A stretch of 64,000 nt of DNA from positions 1-64,000 of the forward strand of contig NZ_JANJZR010000015.1 in the NCBI RefSeq assembly GCF_024623065.1, in the 5' to 3' direction. The notes under the pieces are model-generated. The model did no database searches, was not told where the DNA came from, and saw only the letters and a program-made list of their open reading frames with translations. The position numbers and the translations under genes are program-made. This document shows, in pieces, positions 1 through 8,139 of this stretch (within the stretch, counting starts at the first letter, position 1; each line of letters opens with the position of its first letter). The DNA comes from Bacteroides acidifaciens. Lineage in GTDB: Bacteria; Bacteroidota; Bacteroidia; Bacteroidales; Bacteroidaceae.

Positions 1-30
1 AGCCGAGCATTACTAATTGCCCGTTCACTT
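1..30 (+). rRNA. 23S rRNA, 3' terminus (partial)
   Basis: The first bases resemble the conserved 3' end of bacterial 23S rRNA: an ACTAAT element followed by a CCGT that pairs with the 5' end of the molecule. The 5S gene follows about 100 nt later, as in a normal 16S-23S-5S operon. The exact end is estimated and the rest of the gene lies left of the window. Confidence 0.7.
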
Positions 31-125
31 TCTTTCAGCTTTGTACCGTTTGTTTATATACGTTTAGCGGATTACTGATCAGTAATAGACTTGATTTTTA
101 CTTTTTCATCATGTCATAACCTTAT

Positions 126-235
<110 letters not shown>

Positions 236-244
236 TTAAAGAAG

Positions 245-278
245 AATCCCCTTGATTCAGGAATGAGTCAAGGGGATT
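245..278 (+). terminator. rRNA operon terminator hairpin
   Basis: An 11-bp perfect stem, AATCCCCTTGA / TCAAGGGGATT, lies directly behind the 5S gene with a 12-nt loop and is followed by a T-containing tail. An almost identical hairpin follows the truncated 5S copy at 2236-2269. Confidence 0.85.
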
Positions 279-405
279 TCTGTGTTCATACACTTTCCTT
301 GAAAGGATGTTTTTGGGATTTATCAATGCTTTGGTGTTCTGTCTGATGTTTAGCTTCTCCTGCTTATTTTCTACATTGTTTTTCTTCTACTCGGTTTTGT
401 ATATT

Positions 406-413
406 TATATTTG
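406..413 (+). promoter_or_regulatory. candidate Bacteroides -7 box (TATATTTG)
   Basis: TATATTTG fits the Bacteroides sigma-ABfr -7 consensus TAnnTTTG and lies upstream of the lipoprotein gene at 546. No convincing -33 TTTG at the usual 19-21 nt spacing is visible, so this is tentative. Confidence 0.35.
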
Positions 414-545
414 GCTACTTTATTATGATGTTTATAAATAATGTACCCTTTGCAGAATAAATGAACCTTTTTGACTGATTATTATACTTTATTGTGGAAT
501 ATATGGTCTATCTTTGCTGATAAGAATCAACCAAAATATTATATT

Positions 546-1421
546 ATGAGAAAACTATTAATTTTTCTTATTTCGGTTCTTTTTTTCACATGTAGTGAAG
601 ATAAGGAAGATAGGTGTACTCATACTTCATCATTGACAAGAACTATTTCTTCTGAAAAATGGACTTTTGTTGGAGGTAAAGACACTTATGTTCTTGGCGA
701 ACGATTGGGCATTCGTATATCTACAGGGGAGGATATCCCTACCAATATTTCAAGTTTCGCTTTGGAAATGAAAACAGGTACTGATGATAGATATGTGACT
801 ATTGCATCTGGTTATTCCACTACTCTTCAATTTGAAGATCTTTATGCTTTTAAATTAGGATTATGCTATATAAAAGGAACAGTATATATGGATGATGGAC
901 AAGTAATGGAAACTGAAGTCTTTGACTTTAAAGTTATGGGACCTTTAATAAGTGATTTAATTGAAAAAACTGAAGTTAAAAAACACATGAGTGATTGTTG
1001 GGATAATACAAAATCATCAGAAGAAGCTAATTCAAGAAGAGAATTTGGATTTGTTGTACAAATGAAAGTTGAAAGTGAAAAGGAACCAATATACTCTTTT
1101 TCAGAAACTACAGGTACACCTTCAAATGATTGTACGACTGGGGCAGTAAATACAATACAATTTAATATAGATGATATAGAAAATAATACATCTGCTTCGT
1201 ATAGTGTAGCTTTATTTCATACACATCCTCCTCTTACAAATTGTCCAAGTACATCTAGCCGCGAGACTGGTCCTTCTGATCAAGACAATAATACAGCTAA
1301 TGATAATAGAATTCCGTCTGTTGTGTTAGATTATGGTTCAGGAGGAATAATATATGGAGGGCATAACCGTAATTCATTTTATACACTATCTTATGCTGGT
1401 AACTATACTCAAAAGCTTTAA
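546..1421 (+). CDS. lipoprotein with JAMM/MPN-like metal-binding motif
   Basis: The reading frame is open from 471. The ATG at 546 is preferred because it begins a good lipoprotein signal peptide (MRKLLIFLISVLFFTC, lipid-modified Cys16), which gives 291 aa. A C-terminal segment has F-H225-T-H227-P, then S244-x2-D247, the order of the zinc ligands of JAB/MPN+ (JAMM) metalloproteases. The 16-residue gap between H227 and S244 is longer than the usual 7-10. A JAMM-type peptidase or isopeptidase facing the periplasm or cell surface is therefore an inference. The gene lies only between the intact 5S gene and its truncated copy, pairs with the gene at 1449, and is AT-rich compared with the V-ATPase operon, suggesting acquisition. 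The substrate is unknown. Confidence 0.7.
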   Translation: MRKLLIFLISVLFFTCSEDKEDRCTHTSSLTRTISSEKWTFVGGKDTYVLGERLGIRISTGEDIPTNISSFALEMKTGTDDRYVTIASGYSTTLQFEDLYAFKLGLCYIKGTVYMDDGQVMETEVFDFKVMGPLISDLIEKTEVKKHMSDCWDNTKSSEEANSRREFGFVVQMKVESEKEPIYSFSETTGTPSNDCTTGAVNTIQFNIDDIENNTSASYSVALFHTHPPLTNCPSTSSRETGPSDQDNNTANDNRIPSVVLDYGSGGIIYGGHNRNSFYTLSYAGNYTQKL

Positions 1422-1448
1422 TAGATTATTAATTAAAACAATGATATC

Positions 1449-2141
1449 ATGAAAACACTAATTCAAAACTTAACCATACTAGTACTTTTAGTATGTACAG
1501 TAGCAGTTTATCCTCAGGGACAGAATATAAATGAAGGTAGTAATGATTATGACCGTTCTCTCAAAGGTCTTACTATTCAGGAAATTAGGAATGCTGTTTA
1601 TGGAGTACCAACTTATTTTGGTCGGGAGATGTTGAAGCATGATATTCCGGTCATGAGAAGTCTTGTGGAAATAAAAACACCAGCTGTAACTCCTGCTTTA
1701 TATATAGACTCTCTCATCTATGAGAATATATTAGATGCGCCTCTTTTAGATTTTCCGGAACTACTTTTGAAGAGATTTCCATTTTTAATCATGCACCGCC
1801 TTGATGCTACTGAAAGAATTATGGAGGTGATGGATTCTCTTGCATTAAAGAAACCAAACATTACTAAAGAAGAGTATTGGGAAATATTAAAAAGAGACTA
1901 TGCTCAAGTTATAAGAAGAAATTTTAGAATAATGTATGATACAAAGCTGTATAAGTTGTATCCATATCGTAAAATAGGCGATATCAGACATTTTAGGGAA
2001 ATATTCATCGCTTCCTCTTATCTCCCATTGCAAAATAATATTCCTATAGAGGCAAAGCCGTATCTCGAAAGATTGGGAGCATTACCACCGGATTCGTTAT
2101 ATTTTACTAAAGTGAAAAGACGCTTAATAATAACTCATTAA
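1449..2141 (+). CDS. secreted protein of unknown function
   Basis: A 230-aa protein begins with a cleavable signal peptide (MKTLIQNLTILVLLVCTVAV, then a PQGQ region). The rest is soluble and helix-rich with no family I recognise. It starts 27 bp behind the JAMM-like lipoprotein gene on the same strand, so the two are probably co-transcribed and may work together in the periplasm. It ends just 20 bp before the truncated 5S copy, so this two-gene unit is exactly what separates the two 5S sequences. Confidence 0.6.
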   Translation: MKTLIQNLTILVLLVCTVAVYPQGQNINEGSNDYDRSLKGLTIQEIRNAVYGVPTYFGREMLKHDIPVMRSLVEIKTPAVTPALYIDSLIYENILDAPLLDFPELLLKRFPFLIMHRLDATERIMEVMDSLALKKPNITKEEYWEILKRDYAQVIRRNFRIMYDTKLYKLYPYRKIGDIRHFREIFIASSYLPLQNNIPIEAKPYLERLGALPPDSLYFTKVKRRLIITH

Positions 2142-2161
2142 ATATCATATACATATATGTT

Positions 2162-2269
2162 AGAGAAGTTAAGCCTCGTCATGCCGATGGTACTGCGTAG
2201 CAGTGGGAGAGTAGGTAGCCGCTGTTTTAAAGAAGAATCCCCTTGATTCAGCAATGAGTCAAGGGGATT
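2162..2269 (+). pseudogene. truncated second copy of 5S rRNA 3' half plus terminator
   Basis: From AGAGAAGTTAAGCC onward this repeats positions 171-282 with only a few substitutions, including the terminator hairpin (2236-2246 / 2259-2269). The 5' half of the 5S gene is absent, so the copy cannot fold into a 5S rRNA. The two copies form direct repeats of about 110 bp that bracket the two secreted-protein genes. Confidence 0.85.
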
Positions 2270-2274
2270 TCTGT

Positions 2275-2776
2275 TTTTTGGGACTTTGCAAAAATGTGCT
2301 ATATTTATGATTGACAATTCTGTGTGTTAGGGTACTCTATCGAGAATCGTGCTGTCAGGGTGGATATTAATATCAAGAAACTTACTATGAGACAAAAGGG
2401 TGAGATTATATTGAATCGTTAAATATAAACGGAAATAAACTATAAAGTATTTTGTTGTTTTAAGTCTGTTGGCTGGTTTGTCCGGCTGTAATTCAAAGCC
2501 GGACTTAGACGGATTCCGGGAAGTAGAGATAAGTAATAATATGCTGGATACTATACCGGAGGGCTTGGTATGATTACAGGGAAAGAAGAAGAATATATCA
2601 AATCAAGGCAAAAATAATTCAGTGTTGGTGCTTTATTCGTTATAATATTTTAAAACAGGTGTCATTTAGTAATATTACCGTGTGAAAAACGGAATAAAAT
2701 TGGTGTAAAAGTGTGATTTTATAAGAAGAGATTCGATTTCTTTGCATCTTTCTCTTTTTTATCAAATTGATTTTTG
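2275..2776 (+). pseudogene. decayed gene remnants, including a lipoprotein fragment at 2442-2573
   Basis: This stretch has no intact gene. One frame reads a 29-residue C-terminal-like fragment ending in a stop near 2420. A second frame (2442-2573) reads KYFVVLSLLAGLSGC, a clear lipoprotein signal, then about 27 residues to a TGA, but its first codon is ATA instead of ATG. A short continuation (MITGKEEEYIKSRQK) overlaps the stop in another frame. The picture is of a small lipoprotein gene that has lost its start and is frameshifted. The parent family was not identified. Confidence 0.5.
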
Positions 2777-2784
2777 TAAATTTG
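2777..2784 (+). promoter_or_regulatory. candidate -7 box for the V-ATPase operon (TAAATTTG)
   Basis: TAAATTTG matches TAnnTTTG exactly and lies about 60 nt before the first gene of the V-ATPase operon. The -33 element is not clear, so this is a motif-based proposal. Confidence 0.45.
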
Positions 2785-2845
2785 GCGAGAATCTGAGAAA
2801 GGACACATAGTTAATATAGTAATAATACTAAATACTCCTGTTAAT

Positions 2846-3436
2846 ATGGAAAACAAAATTCAAGAGTTGACCGATAAGATTTATCGTGAAGGCGTGGAAA
2901 AAGGAAACGAGGAAGCGCAAAGACTTATCGCGAATGCTCAGGAAGAAGCTAAGAAAATCATTGAGGATGCCCGTAAAGAGGCAGAATCAATTGTAAACTC
3001 CTCTCGTAAATCTGCTGATGAGTTAGCAGAAAATACTAAATCAGAGTTAAAACTATTTGCCGGTCAGGCTGTGAATGCGCTCAAATCTGAAGTCGCTACA
3101 ATGGTAACTGACAAGTTGATAACCGCTTCCGTGAAAGATTTCGCTCAGGATAAAGATTATCTGAACGCGTTTATCGTAGCATTGGCATCCAAATGGAGCA
3201 TAGACGAACCTATCGTCATCTCAACAGCCGATGCGGAATCACTGAAAAAGTATTTTGCAGCTCATGCAAAAGTTTTATTAGACAAGGGAGTGACTATTCA
3301 GCAAGTAAATGGTATCAAGACTCTGTTTACCGTTTCTCCGGCGGACGGTTCGTATAAGGTGAACTTCGGAGAAGAAGAATTCATGAATTACTTCAAAGCG
3401 TTCTTGCGTCCTCAATTAGTAGAAATGCTATTTTAA
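2846..3436 (+). CDS. atpE: V-type ATP synthase/ATPase subunit E
   Basis: A 196-aa protein whose first half is a long charged amphipathic helix rich in Glu, Lys and Ala (about residues 1-75) and whose second half is globular, as in the NtpE/AtpE peripheral-stalk subunit. This subunit links the catalytic A3B3 head to subunit I in the membrane. It is the first gene of a same-strand operon of seven genes (E, DUF2764, A, B, D, I, K) and ends 11 bp before the DUF2764 gene. Identification rests on the coiled-coil architecture and on strict operon context. Primary sequence in this subunit is poorly conserved. Confidence 0.88.
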   Translation: MENKIQELTDKIYREGVEKGNEEAQRLIANAQEEAKKIIEDARKEAESIVNSSRKSADELAENTKSELKLFAGQAVNALKSEVATMVTDKLITASVKDFAQDKDYLNAFIVALASKWSIDEPIVISTADAESLKKYFAAHAKVLLDKGVTIQQVNGIKTLFTVSPADGSYKVNFGEEEFMNYFKAFLRPQLVEMLF

Positions 3437-3447
3437 AAAAAGCGACT

Positions 3448-4290
3448 ATGAGTAGTAAGTACTATTACTTGGTAGCAGGTTTGCCGGAACTTTCACTGGA
3501 AGACAGTAAGCTGAGCTATACAGTAGCCGATTTTAAAACTGAAATCTACAATGGATTGTCTGCTTCAGACCGGAAGTTGATCGACTTGTTTTATCTGAAG
3601 TTTGACAATGCAAATGTGCTGAAACTTCTCAAAGATAAAGAAGCGGAAATTGACAAACGGGGAAACTACTCTGCTGAAGAACTCACAGAATATATTTCTG
3701 TTCTGAGAGAAGGCGGAGAAATCAGTCCTAAAGAATTTCCGGTTTATCTCTCCACTTTTATAACTGATTATTTGAATACTCCGGCTGAAAGTACGACTTT
3801 GCACGAAGATCATCTGGCTGCTTTGTATTATGAGTATGCTATGAAGTGTGGAAATAAGTTTGTTTCTGCCTGGTTTGAATTCAATCTGAACATCAATAAT
3901 ATTCTTGTTGCATTTACCAGCCGTAAATTCAAGTGGGATATTGCTTCCAATGTTGTGGGAAATACGGAAGTATGCGAAGCATTGCGTACATCAAGTGCCC
4001 GTGATTTCGGACTGTCCGGTGAAGTGGATGTTTTTGAATCGTTAGTGAAAATCAGTGAGATTACAGAACTGGTGGAGCGTGAGAAGAAGTTGGATGCCCT
4101 GCGGTGGAACTGGATAGAGGATGCTACTTTCTTCGACTATTTCACTATTGAGCGTATTTTCGCTTTCCTGCTGAAGCTGGAAATGATTGAAAGGTGGATT
4201 TCACTGGATAAGGAAAGAGGTAATCAGTTGTTCAGAAGCATTATTGAGTCGCTGAAGAACGAAGTGCAGATTCCTGCAGAATTCAGATAA
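3448..4290 (+). CDS. DUF2764 protein, V-ATPase operon component
   Basis: A 280-aa protein starting MSSKYYYLVAGLPEL, typical of DUF2764 proteins found in V-ATPase operons of Bacteroidetes and Chlamydiae. It is mostly helical and soluble. It sits between subunits E and A, the place where many prokaryotic operons carry subunits C and F, neither of which appears here. The parsimonious inference is that it plays the role of subunit C, joining the central shaft to the K ring, but the sequence itself does not prove this. It ends 17 bp before atpA and is surely co-transcribed. Confidence 0.85.
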   Translation: MSSKYYYLVAGLPELSLEDSKLSYTVADFKTEIYNGLSASDRKLIDLFYLKFDNANVLKLLKDKEAEIDKRGNYSAEELTEYISVLREGGEISPKEFPVYLSTFITDYLNTPAESTTLHEDHLAALYYEYAMKCGNKFVSAWFEFNLNINNILVAFTSRKFKWDIASNVVGNTEVCEALRTSSARDFGLSGEVDVFESLVKISEITELVEREKKLDALRWNWIEDATFFDYFTIERIFAFLLKLEMIERWISLDKERGNQLFRSIIESLKNEVQIPAEFR

Positions 4291-4307
4291 TAAAATTAAA
4301 GAAATAT

Positions 4308-6068
4308 ATGGCAACAAAAGGAACTGTTAGTGGCGTTATTGCCAACATGGTGACCCTCGTCGTTGACGGACCGGTAGCTCAAAATGAGATTTGTTATATC
4401 TCGACCGGTGGCGATAAGTTGATGGCGGAGGTGATTAAGGTTGTAGGTTCACATGTATATGTCCAGGTGTTTGAAAGTACCCGTGGACTGAAAGTGGGCG
4501 CCGAAGCCGAATTTACAGGACACATGCTTGAGGTGACATTAGGCCCGGGTATGTTATCGAAAAACTATGATGGTCTGCAAAATGACCTCGACAAGATGGA
4601 CGGAGTTTTCCTGAAGAGAGGACAATATACGTATCCGTTGGATAAAGAGCGTATATGGCATTTCGTACCATTGGTGAATGTAGGTGACAAAGTGCAGGCT
4701 TCTGCATGGTTGGGACAGGTGGATGAAAACTTTCAGCCGTTAAAAATAATGGCCCCGTTCACTATGAAGGGAACGGTTACCGTAAAAACAATCATGCCGG
4801 AAGGTGATTATAAGATAGAAGATACTATCGCAATCCTGACAGACGAAGAAGGTAATGATATTCCTGTAACTATGATTCAGAGATGGCCCGTAAAACGTGC
4901 GATGACGAATTATAAGGAAAAACCGCGTCCTTTCAAATTGTTGGAGACTGGTGTACGTGTGATTGATACGCTGAATCCGATTGTGGAAGGTGGTACGGGA
5001 TTTATTCCCGGTCCGTTCGGTACAGGTAAAACGGTGCTTCAGCATGCTATTTCTAAGCAGGCGGAAGCGGATATCGTTATCATTGCAGCTTGCGGTGAAC
5101 GTGCGAATGAGGTGGTGGAAATCTTTACCGAGTTCCCCGAACTGGTAGACCCGCACACAGGACGTAAGTTGATGGAGCGTACTATTATTATTGCCAATAC
5201 TTCTAACATGCCGGTAGCTGCGCGTGAAGCATCTGTATATACAGCGATGACACTGGCGGAATATTACCGTTCAATGGGATTGAAAGTCTTGTTGATGGCT
5301 GACTCTACTTCCCGTTGGGCGCAGGCTCTGCGTGAGATGTCCAACCGTATGGAAGAGTTGCCTGGTCCAGATGCTTTCCCGATGGATATTTCGGCTATTA
5401 TCTCCAACTTCTACGGTCGTGCGGGATATGTAAAACTTAACAATGACGAAACGGGCTCTATTACATTTATCGGTACAGTATCTCCTGCCGGTGGTAACTT
5501 GAAGGAACCGGTAACTGAAAATACGAAGAAGGTAGCCCGCTGTTTCTATGCTTTGGAACAGGACCGTGCCGATAAGAAACGTTATCCGGCAGTGAATCCG
5601 ATTGATTCTTATTCAAAATATATCGAATATCCGGAATTTGAAGAGTATATCAAAGGTCATATCAACGGTGAATGGATCGGAAAAGTCAATGAACTTAAGA
5701 CCCGTTTACAACGTGGTAAGGAAATTGCTGAACAGATCAATATCCTCGGTGACGACGGTGTACCAGTAGAATATCACGTGATCTTCTGGAAATCTGAATT
5801 GATTGACTTTGTAATCCTGCAACAGGATGCATTCGACGAAATTGATGCGGTAACTCCGATGGAACGTCAGGAAGACATTCTGAACATGGTAATCGACATC
5901 TGTCATACGGAATTTGAATTTGATAACTTCAATGAAGTAATGGACTACTTCAAGAAGATAATTAATATCTGTAAGCAGATGAACTACTCGAAGTTCAAAT
6001 CAGAACAGTATGAAGGATTCCAGAAACAACTGAAGGAATTGATTGAAGAGAGGAAACTTCAATCGTAA
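4308..6068 (+). CDS. atpA: V-type ATP synthase/ATPase catalytic subunit A
   Basis: 586 aa, the usual length for the catalytic subunit. The P-loop is GPFGTGKT at residues 235-242, and the V-type non-homologous insertion lies before it. Other conserved blocks visible are ACGERANEV, NTSNMPVAAREAS, LLMADSTSRWAQALRE and GRAGYVKL. Three copies alternate with subunit B in the cytoplasmic A3B3 head, where ATP hydrolysis or synthesis is coupled to ion movement through the I/K membrane sector. It lies in the V-ATPase operon directly before atpB. Confidence 0.98.
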   Translation: MATKGTVSGVIANMVTLVVDGPVAQNEICYISTGGDKLMAEVIKVVGSHVYVQVFESTRGLKVGAEAEFTGHMLEVTLGPGMLSKNYDGLQNDLDKMDGVFLKRGQYTYPLDKERIWHFVPLVNVGDKVQASAWLGQVDENFQPLKIMAPFTMKGTVTVKTIMPEGDYKIEDTIAILTDEEGNDIPVTMIQRWPVKRAMTNYKEKPRPFKLLETGVRVIDTLNPIVEGGTGFIPGPFGTGKTVLQHAISKQAEADIVIIAACGERANEVVEIFTEFPELVDPHTGRKLMERTIIIANTSNMPVAAREASVYTAMTLAEYYRSMGLKVLLMADSTSRWAQALREMSNRMEELPGPDAFPMDISAIISNFYGRAGYVKLNNDETGSITFIGTVSPAGGNLKEPVTENTKKVARCFYALEQDRADKKRYPAVNPIDSYSKYIEYPEFEEYIKGHINGEWIGKVNELKTRLQRGKEIAEQINILGDDGVPVEYHVIFWKSELIDFVILQQDAFDEIDAVTPMERQEDILNMVIDICHTEFEFDNFNEVMDYFKKIINICKQMNYSKFKSEQYEGFQKQLKELIEERKLQS

Positions 6069-6098
6069 ATCGTAAATTGTTAAATCGTAAATAAGTAA
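6063..6098 (+). repeat. short ATCGTAAAT repeats in V-ATPase intergenic gaps
   Basis: The gap between atpA and atpB consists of near-tandem TCGTAAAT units, and the same units recur at about 7494-7528 in the gap before atpD. They are AT-rich, sit only inside the operon spacers and could form translational spacers or have been copied by slippage. No function is evident. Confidence 0.6.
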
Positions 6099-6099
6099 G

Positions 6100-7428
6100 A
6101 TGGCAACAAAAGCTTTTCAAAAGATATATACCAAGATTACTCAGATTACCAAGGCTACTTGTTCGTTGAAAGCGACAGGGGTAGGGTATGACGAGCTTGC
6201 CACCGTGGACGGTAAACTGGCACAGGTGGTTAAGATTGCCGGTGACGATGTCACTTTGCAGGTATTTGAAGGTACGGAAGGTATTCCGACCAATGCCGAA
6301 GTAGTATTTCTCGGCAAATCGCCTACATTGAAAGTGAGTGAGCAGCTGGCCGGACGTTTCTTCAATGCTTTCGGTGACCCGATTGATGGAGGTCCGGACA
6401 TTGAAGGACAGGAAGTGGAAATTGGTGGTCCGTCTGTGAATCCGGTTCGGCGTAAACAACCGTCGGAACTGATTGCAACGGGTATTGCTGGTATCGACTT
6501 GAACAATACGCTGGTATCCGGTCAGAAGATTCCATTCTTTGCCGATCCGGACCAACCGTTCAACCAGGTAATGGCAAACGTGGCCTTACGTGCTGAAACG
6601 GATAAGATTATCCTCGGCGGTATGGGTATGACGAATGATGATTACCTGTATTTTAAGAATGTGTTCTCTAATGCCGGTGCGCTCGACCGTATCGTGAGTT
6701 TCATGAATACGACCGAAAACCCGCCGGTAGAACGTTTGCTGATTCCGGATATGGCACTGACTGCTGCAGAATATTTTGCAGTAAATAATAATGAGAAGGT
6801 CCTGGTACTGTTGACGGATATGACCAGCTACGCCGATGCGTTGGCAATCGTATCCAACCGTATGGACCAGATTCCGTCTAAAGACTCTATGCCGGGATCA
6901 CTTTACTCGGACTTGGCGAAGATTTACGAAAAGGCGGTGCAGTTCCCTTCCGGCGGTTCAATCACAATTATTGCGGTGACTACTTTGTCTGGTGGAGATA
7001 TTACGCACGCTGTGCCTGATAATACGGGATACATCACAGAAGGTCAGTTGTTCCTGCGTCGTGATAGTGATATTGGTAAGGTTATTGTTGACCCGTTCCG
7101 TTCATTGTCTCGTTTGAAACAGCTGGTTACCGGTAAGAAGACGCGTAAAGACCATCCGCAGGTGATGAATGCCGCTGTACGTCTTTATGCAGATGCCGCT
7201 AACGCTAAGACGAAGATGGAAAACGGTTTCGACCTGACAAACTACGACGAACGTACGTTGGCTTTTGCGAAGGACTATTCCAATCAGTTGTTGGCTATTG
7301 ATGTCAATCTGGATACTACTGAAATGTTGGATGTAGCTTGGGGCTTGTTCGGTAAATACTTCCGTCCGGAAGAAGTGAATATCAAGAAAGAATTGGTGGA
7401 TCAATACTGGCCAAAACAAAATAATTAG
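6100..7428 (+). CDS. atpB: V-type ATP synthase/ATPase regulatory subunit B
   Basis: 442 aa, slightly shorter than many B subunits. It carries the expected GRFFNAFGDPIDGGP and PFFADPDQPFNQV regions, LLTDMTSYADAL, and GSITIIAVTTLSGGDITHAVPDNTGYITEGQ. As in the family, no functional P-loop is present; the segment facing the A subunit lacks GxxxxGKT. It forms the non-catalytic half of the nucleotide interface in the A3B3 hexamer. The gap to atpD is about 105 bp and contains ATCGTAAAT repeats. Confidence 0.97.
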   Translation: MATKAFQKIYTKITQITKATCSLKATGVGYDELATVDGKLAQVVKIAGDDVTLQVFEGTEGIPTNAEVVFLGKSPTLKVSEQLAGRFFNAFGDPIDGGPDIEGQEVEIGGPSVNPVRRKQPSELIATGIAGIDLNNTLVSGQKIPFFADPDQPFNQVMANVALRAETDKIILGGMGMTNDDYLYFKNVFSNAGALDRIVSFMNTTENPPVERLLIPDMALTAAEYFAVNNNEKVLVLLTDMTSYADALAIVSNRMDQIPSKDSMPGSLYSDLAKIYEKAVQFPSGGSITIIAVTTLSGGDITHAVPDNTGYITEGQLFLRRDSDIGKVIVDPFRSLSRLKQLVTGKKTRKDHPQVMNAAVRLYADAANAKTKMENGFDLTNYDERTLAFAKDYSNQLLAIDVNLDTTEMLDVAWGLFGKYFRPEEVNIKKELVDQYWPKQNN

Positions 7429-7533
7429 CGATTAGACGATTTATCATTTATGATTGAAACTTATTAATTGTAAATGGTCATAAAAGCAATTTCAATCGTA
7501 AATCGTAAATAGTTAAATAGTAAATAGAACATC

Positions 7534-8139
7534 GTGGCTATAAAGTTTCAATATAACAAAACCTCTCTTCAGCAGCTCGAAAAGCAACTGAAAGTGCGGG
7601 TGCGTACGCTTCCTATCATTAAGAATAAGGAAAGTGCCCTCCGCATGGAAGTGAAACGCTGTAAAACGGAAGCTGCCGATCTGGAGGATAGGCTCGAACA
7701 ACAAATTCAAGCCTATGAAGCCATGTTCGCCCTTTGGAATGAGTTTGACGCTTCATTAATAAAGGTGAATGATGTTCATCTTGGCGTGAAAAAGATTGCG
7801 GGTGTGCGTGTACCGTTGCTCGAGAATGTAGAATTCGAGATACGTCCGTACAGTATGTTTAATGCTCCCAAGTGGTATGCCGACGGTATCCATCTGTTGG
7901 AAGAGTTGGCTCATACGGCAATTGAACGTGAATTTATGCTCGCCAAGCTGAACTTGTTAGAACATGCAAGGAAAAAGACCACTCAAAAGGTGAACCTTTT
8001 TGAGAAGGTGCAGATACCGGGCTATCAGGATGCATTGCGAAAGATCAAGCGATTTATGGAAGATGAAGAAAACCTGTCGAAATCTTCGCAAAAGATCATG
8101 AAATCCCATCAAGAAAAAAGGAAGGAGGTAGAGGCATGA
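7534..8139 (+). CDS. atpD: V-type ATP synthase/ATPase subunit D
   Basis: 201 aa with long N- and C-terminal helices and the KTSLQQLEKQLKVR start typical of the central-shaft D subunit, which rotates inside the A3B3 head. The start codon is GTG at 7534; the segment before it is repeat-rich with no better start. Its TGA stop overlaps the ATG of atpI (ATGA), indicating translational coupling. There is no gene for subunit F, its usual partner, in this operon. Confidence 0.93.
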   Translation: MAIKFQYNKTSLQQLEKQLKVRVRTLPIIKNKESALRMEVKRCKTEAADLEDRLEQQIQAYEAMFALWNEFDASLIKVNDVHLGVKKIAGVRVPLLENVEFEIRPYSMFNAPKWYADGIHLLEELAHTAIEREFMLAKLNLLEHARKKTTQKVNLFEKVQIPGYQDALRKIKRFMEDEENLSKSSQKIMKSHQEKRKEVEA

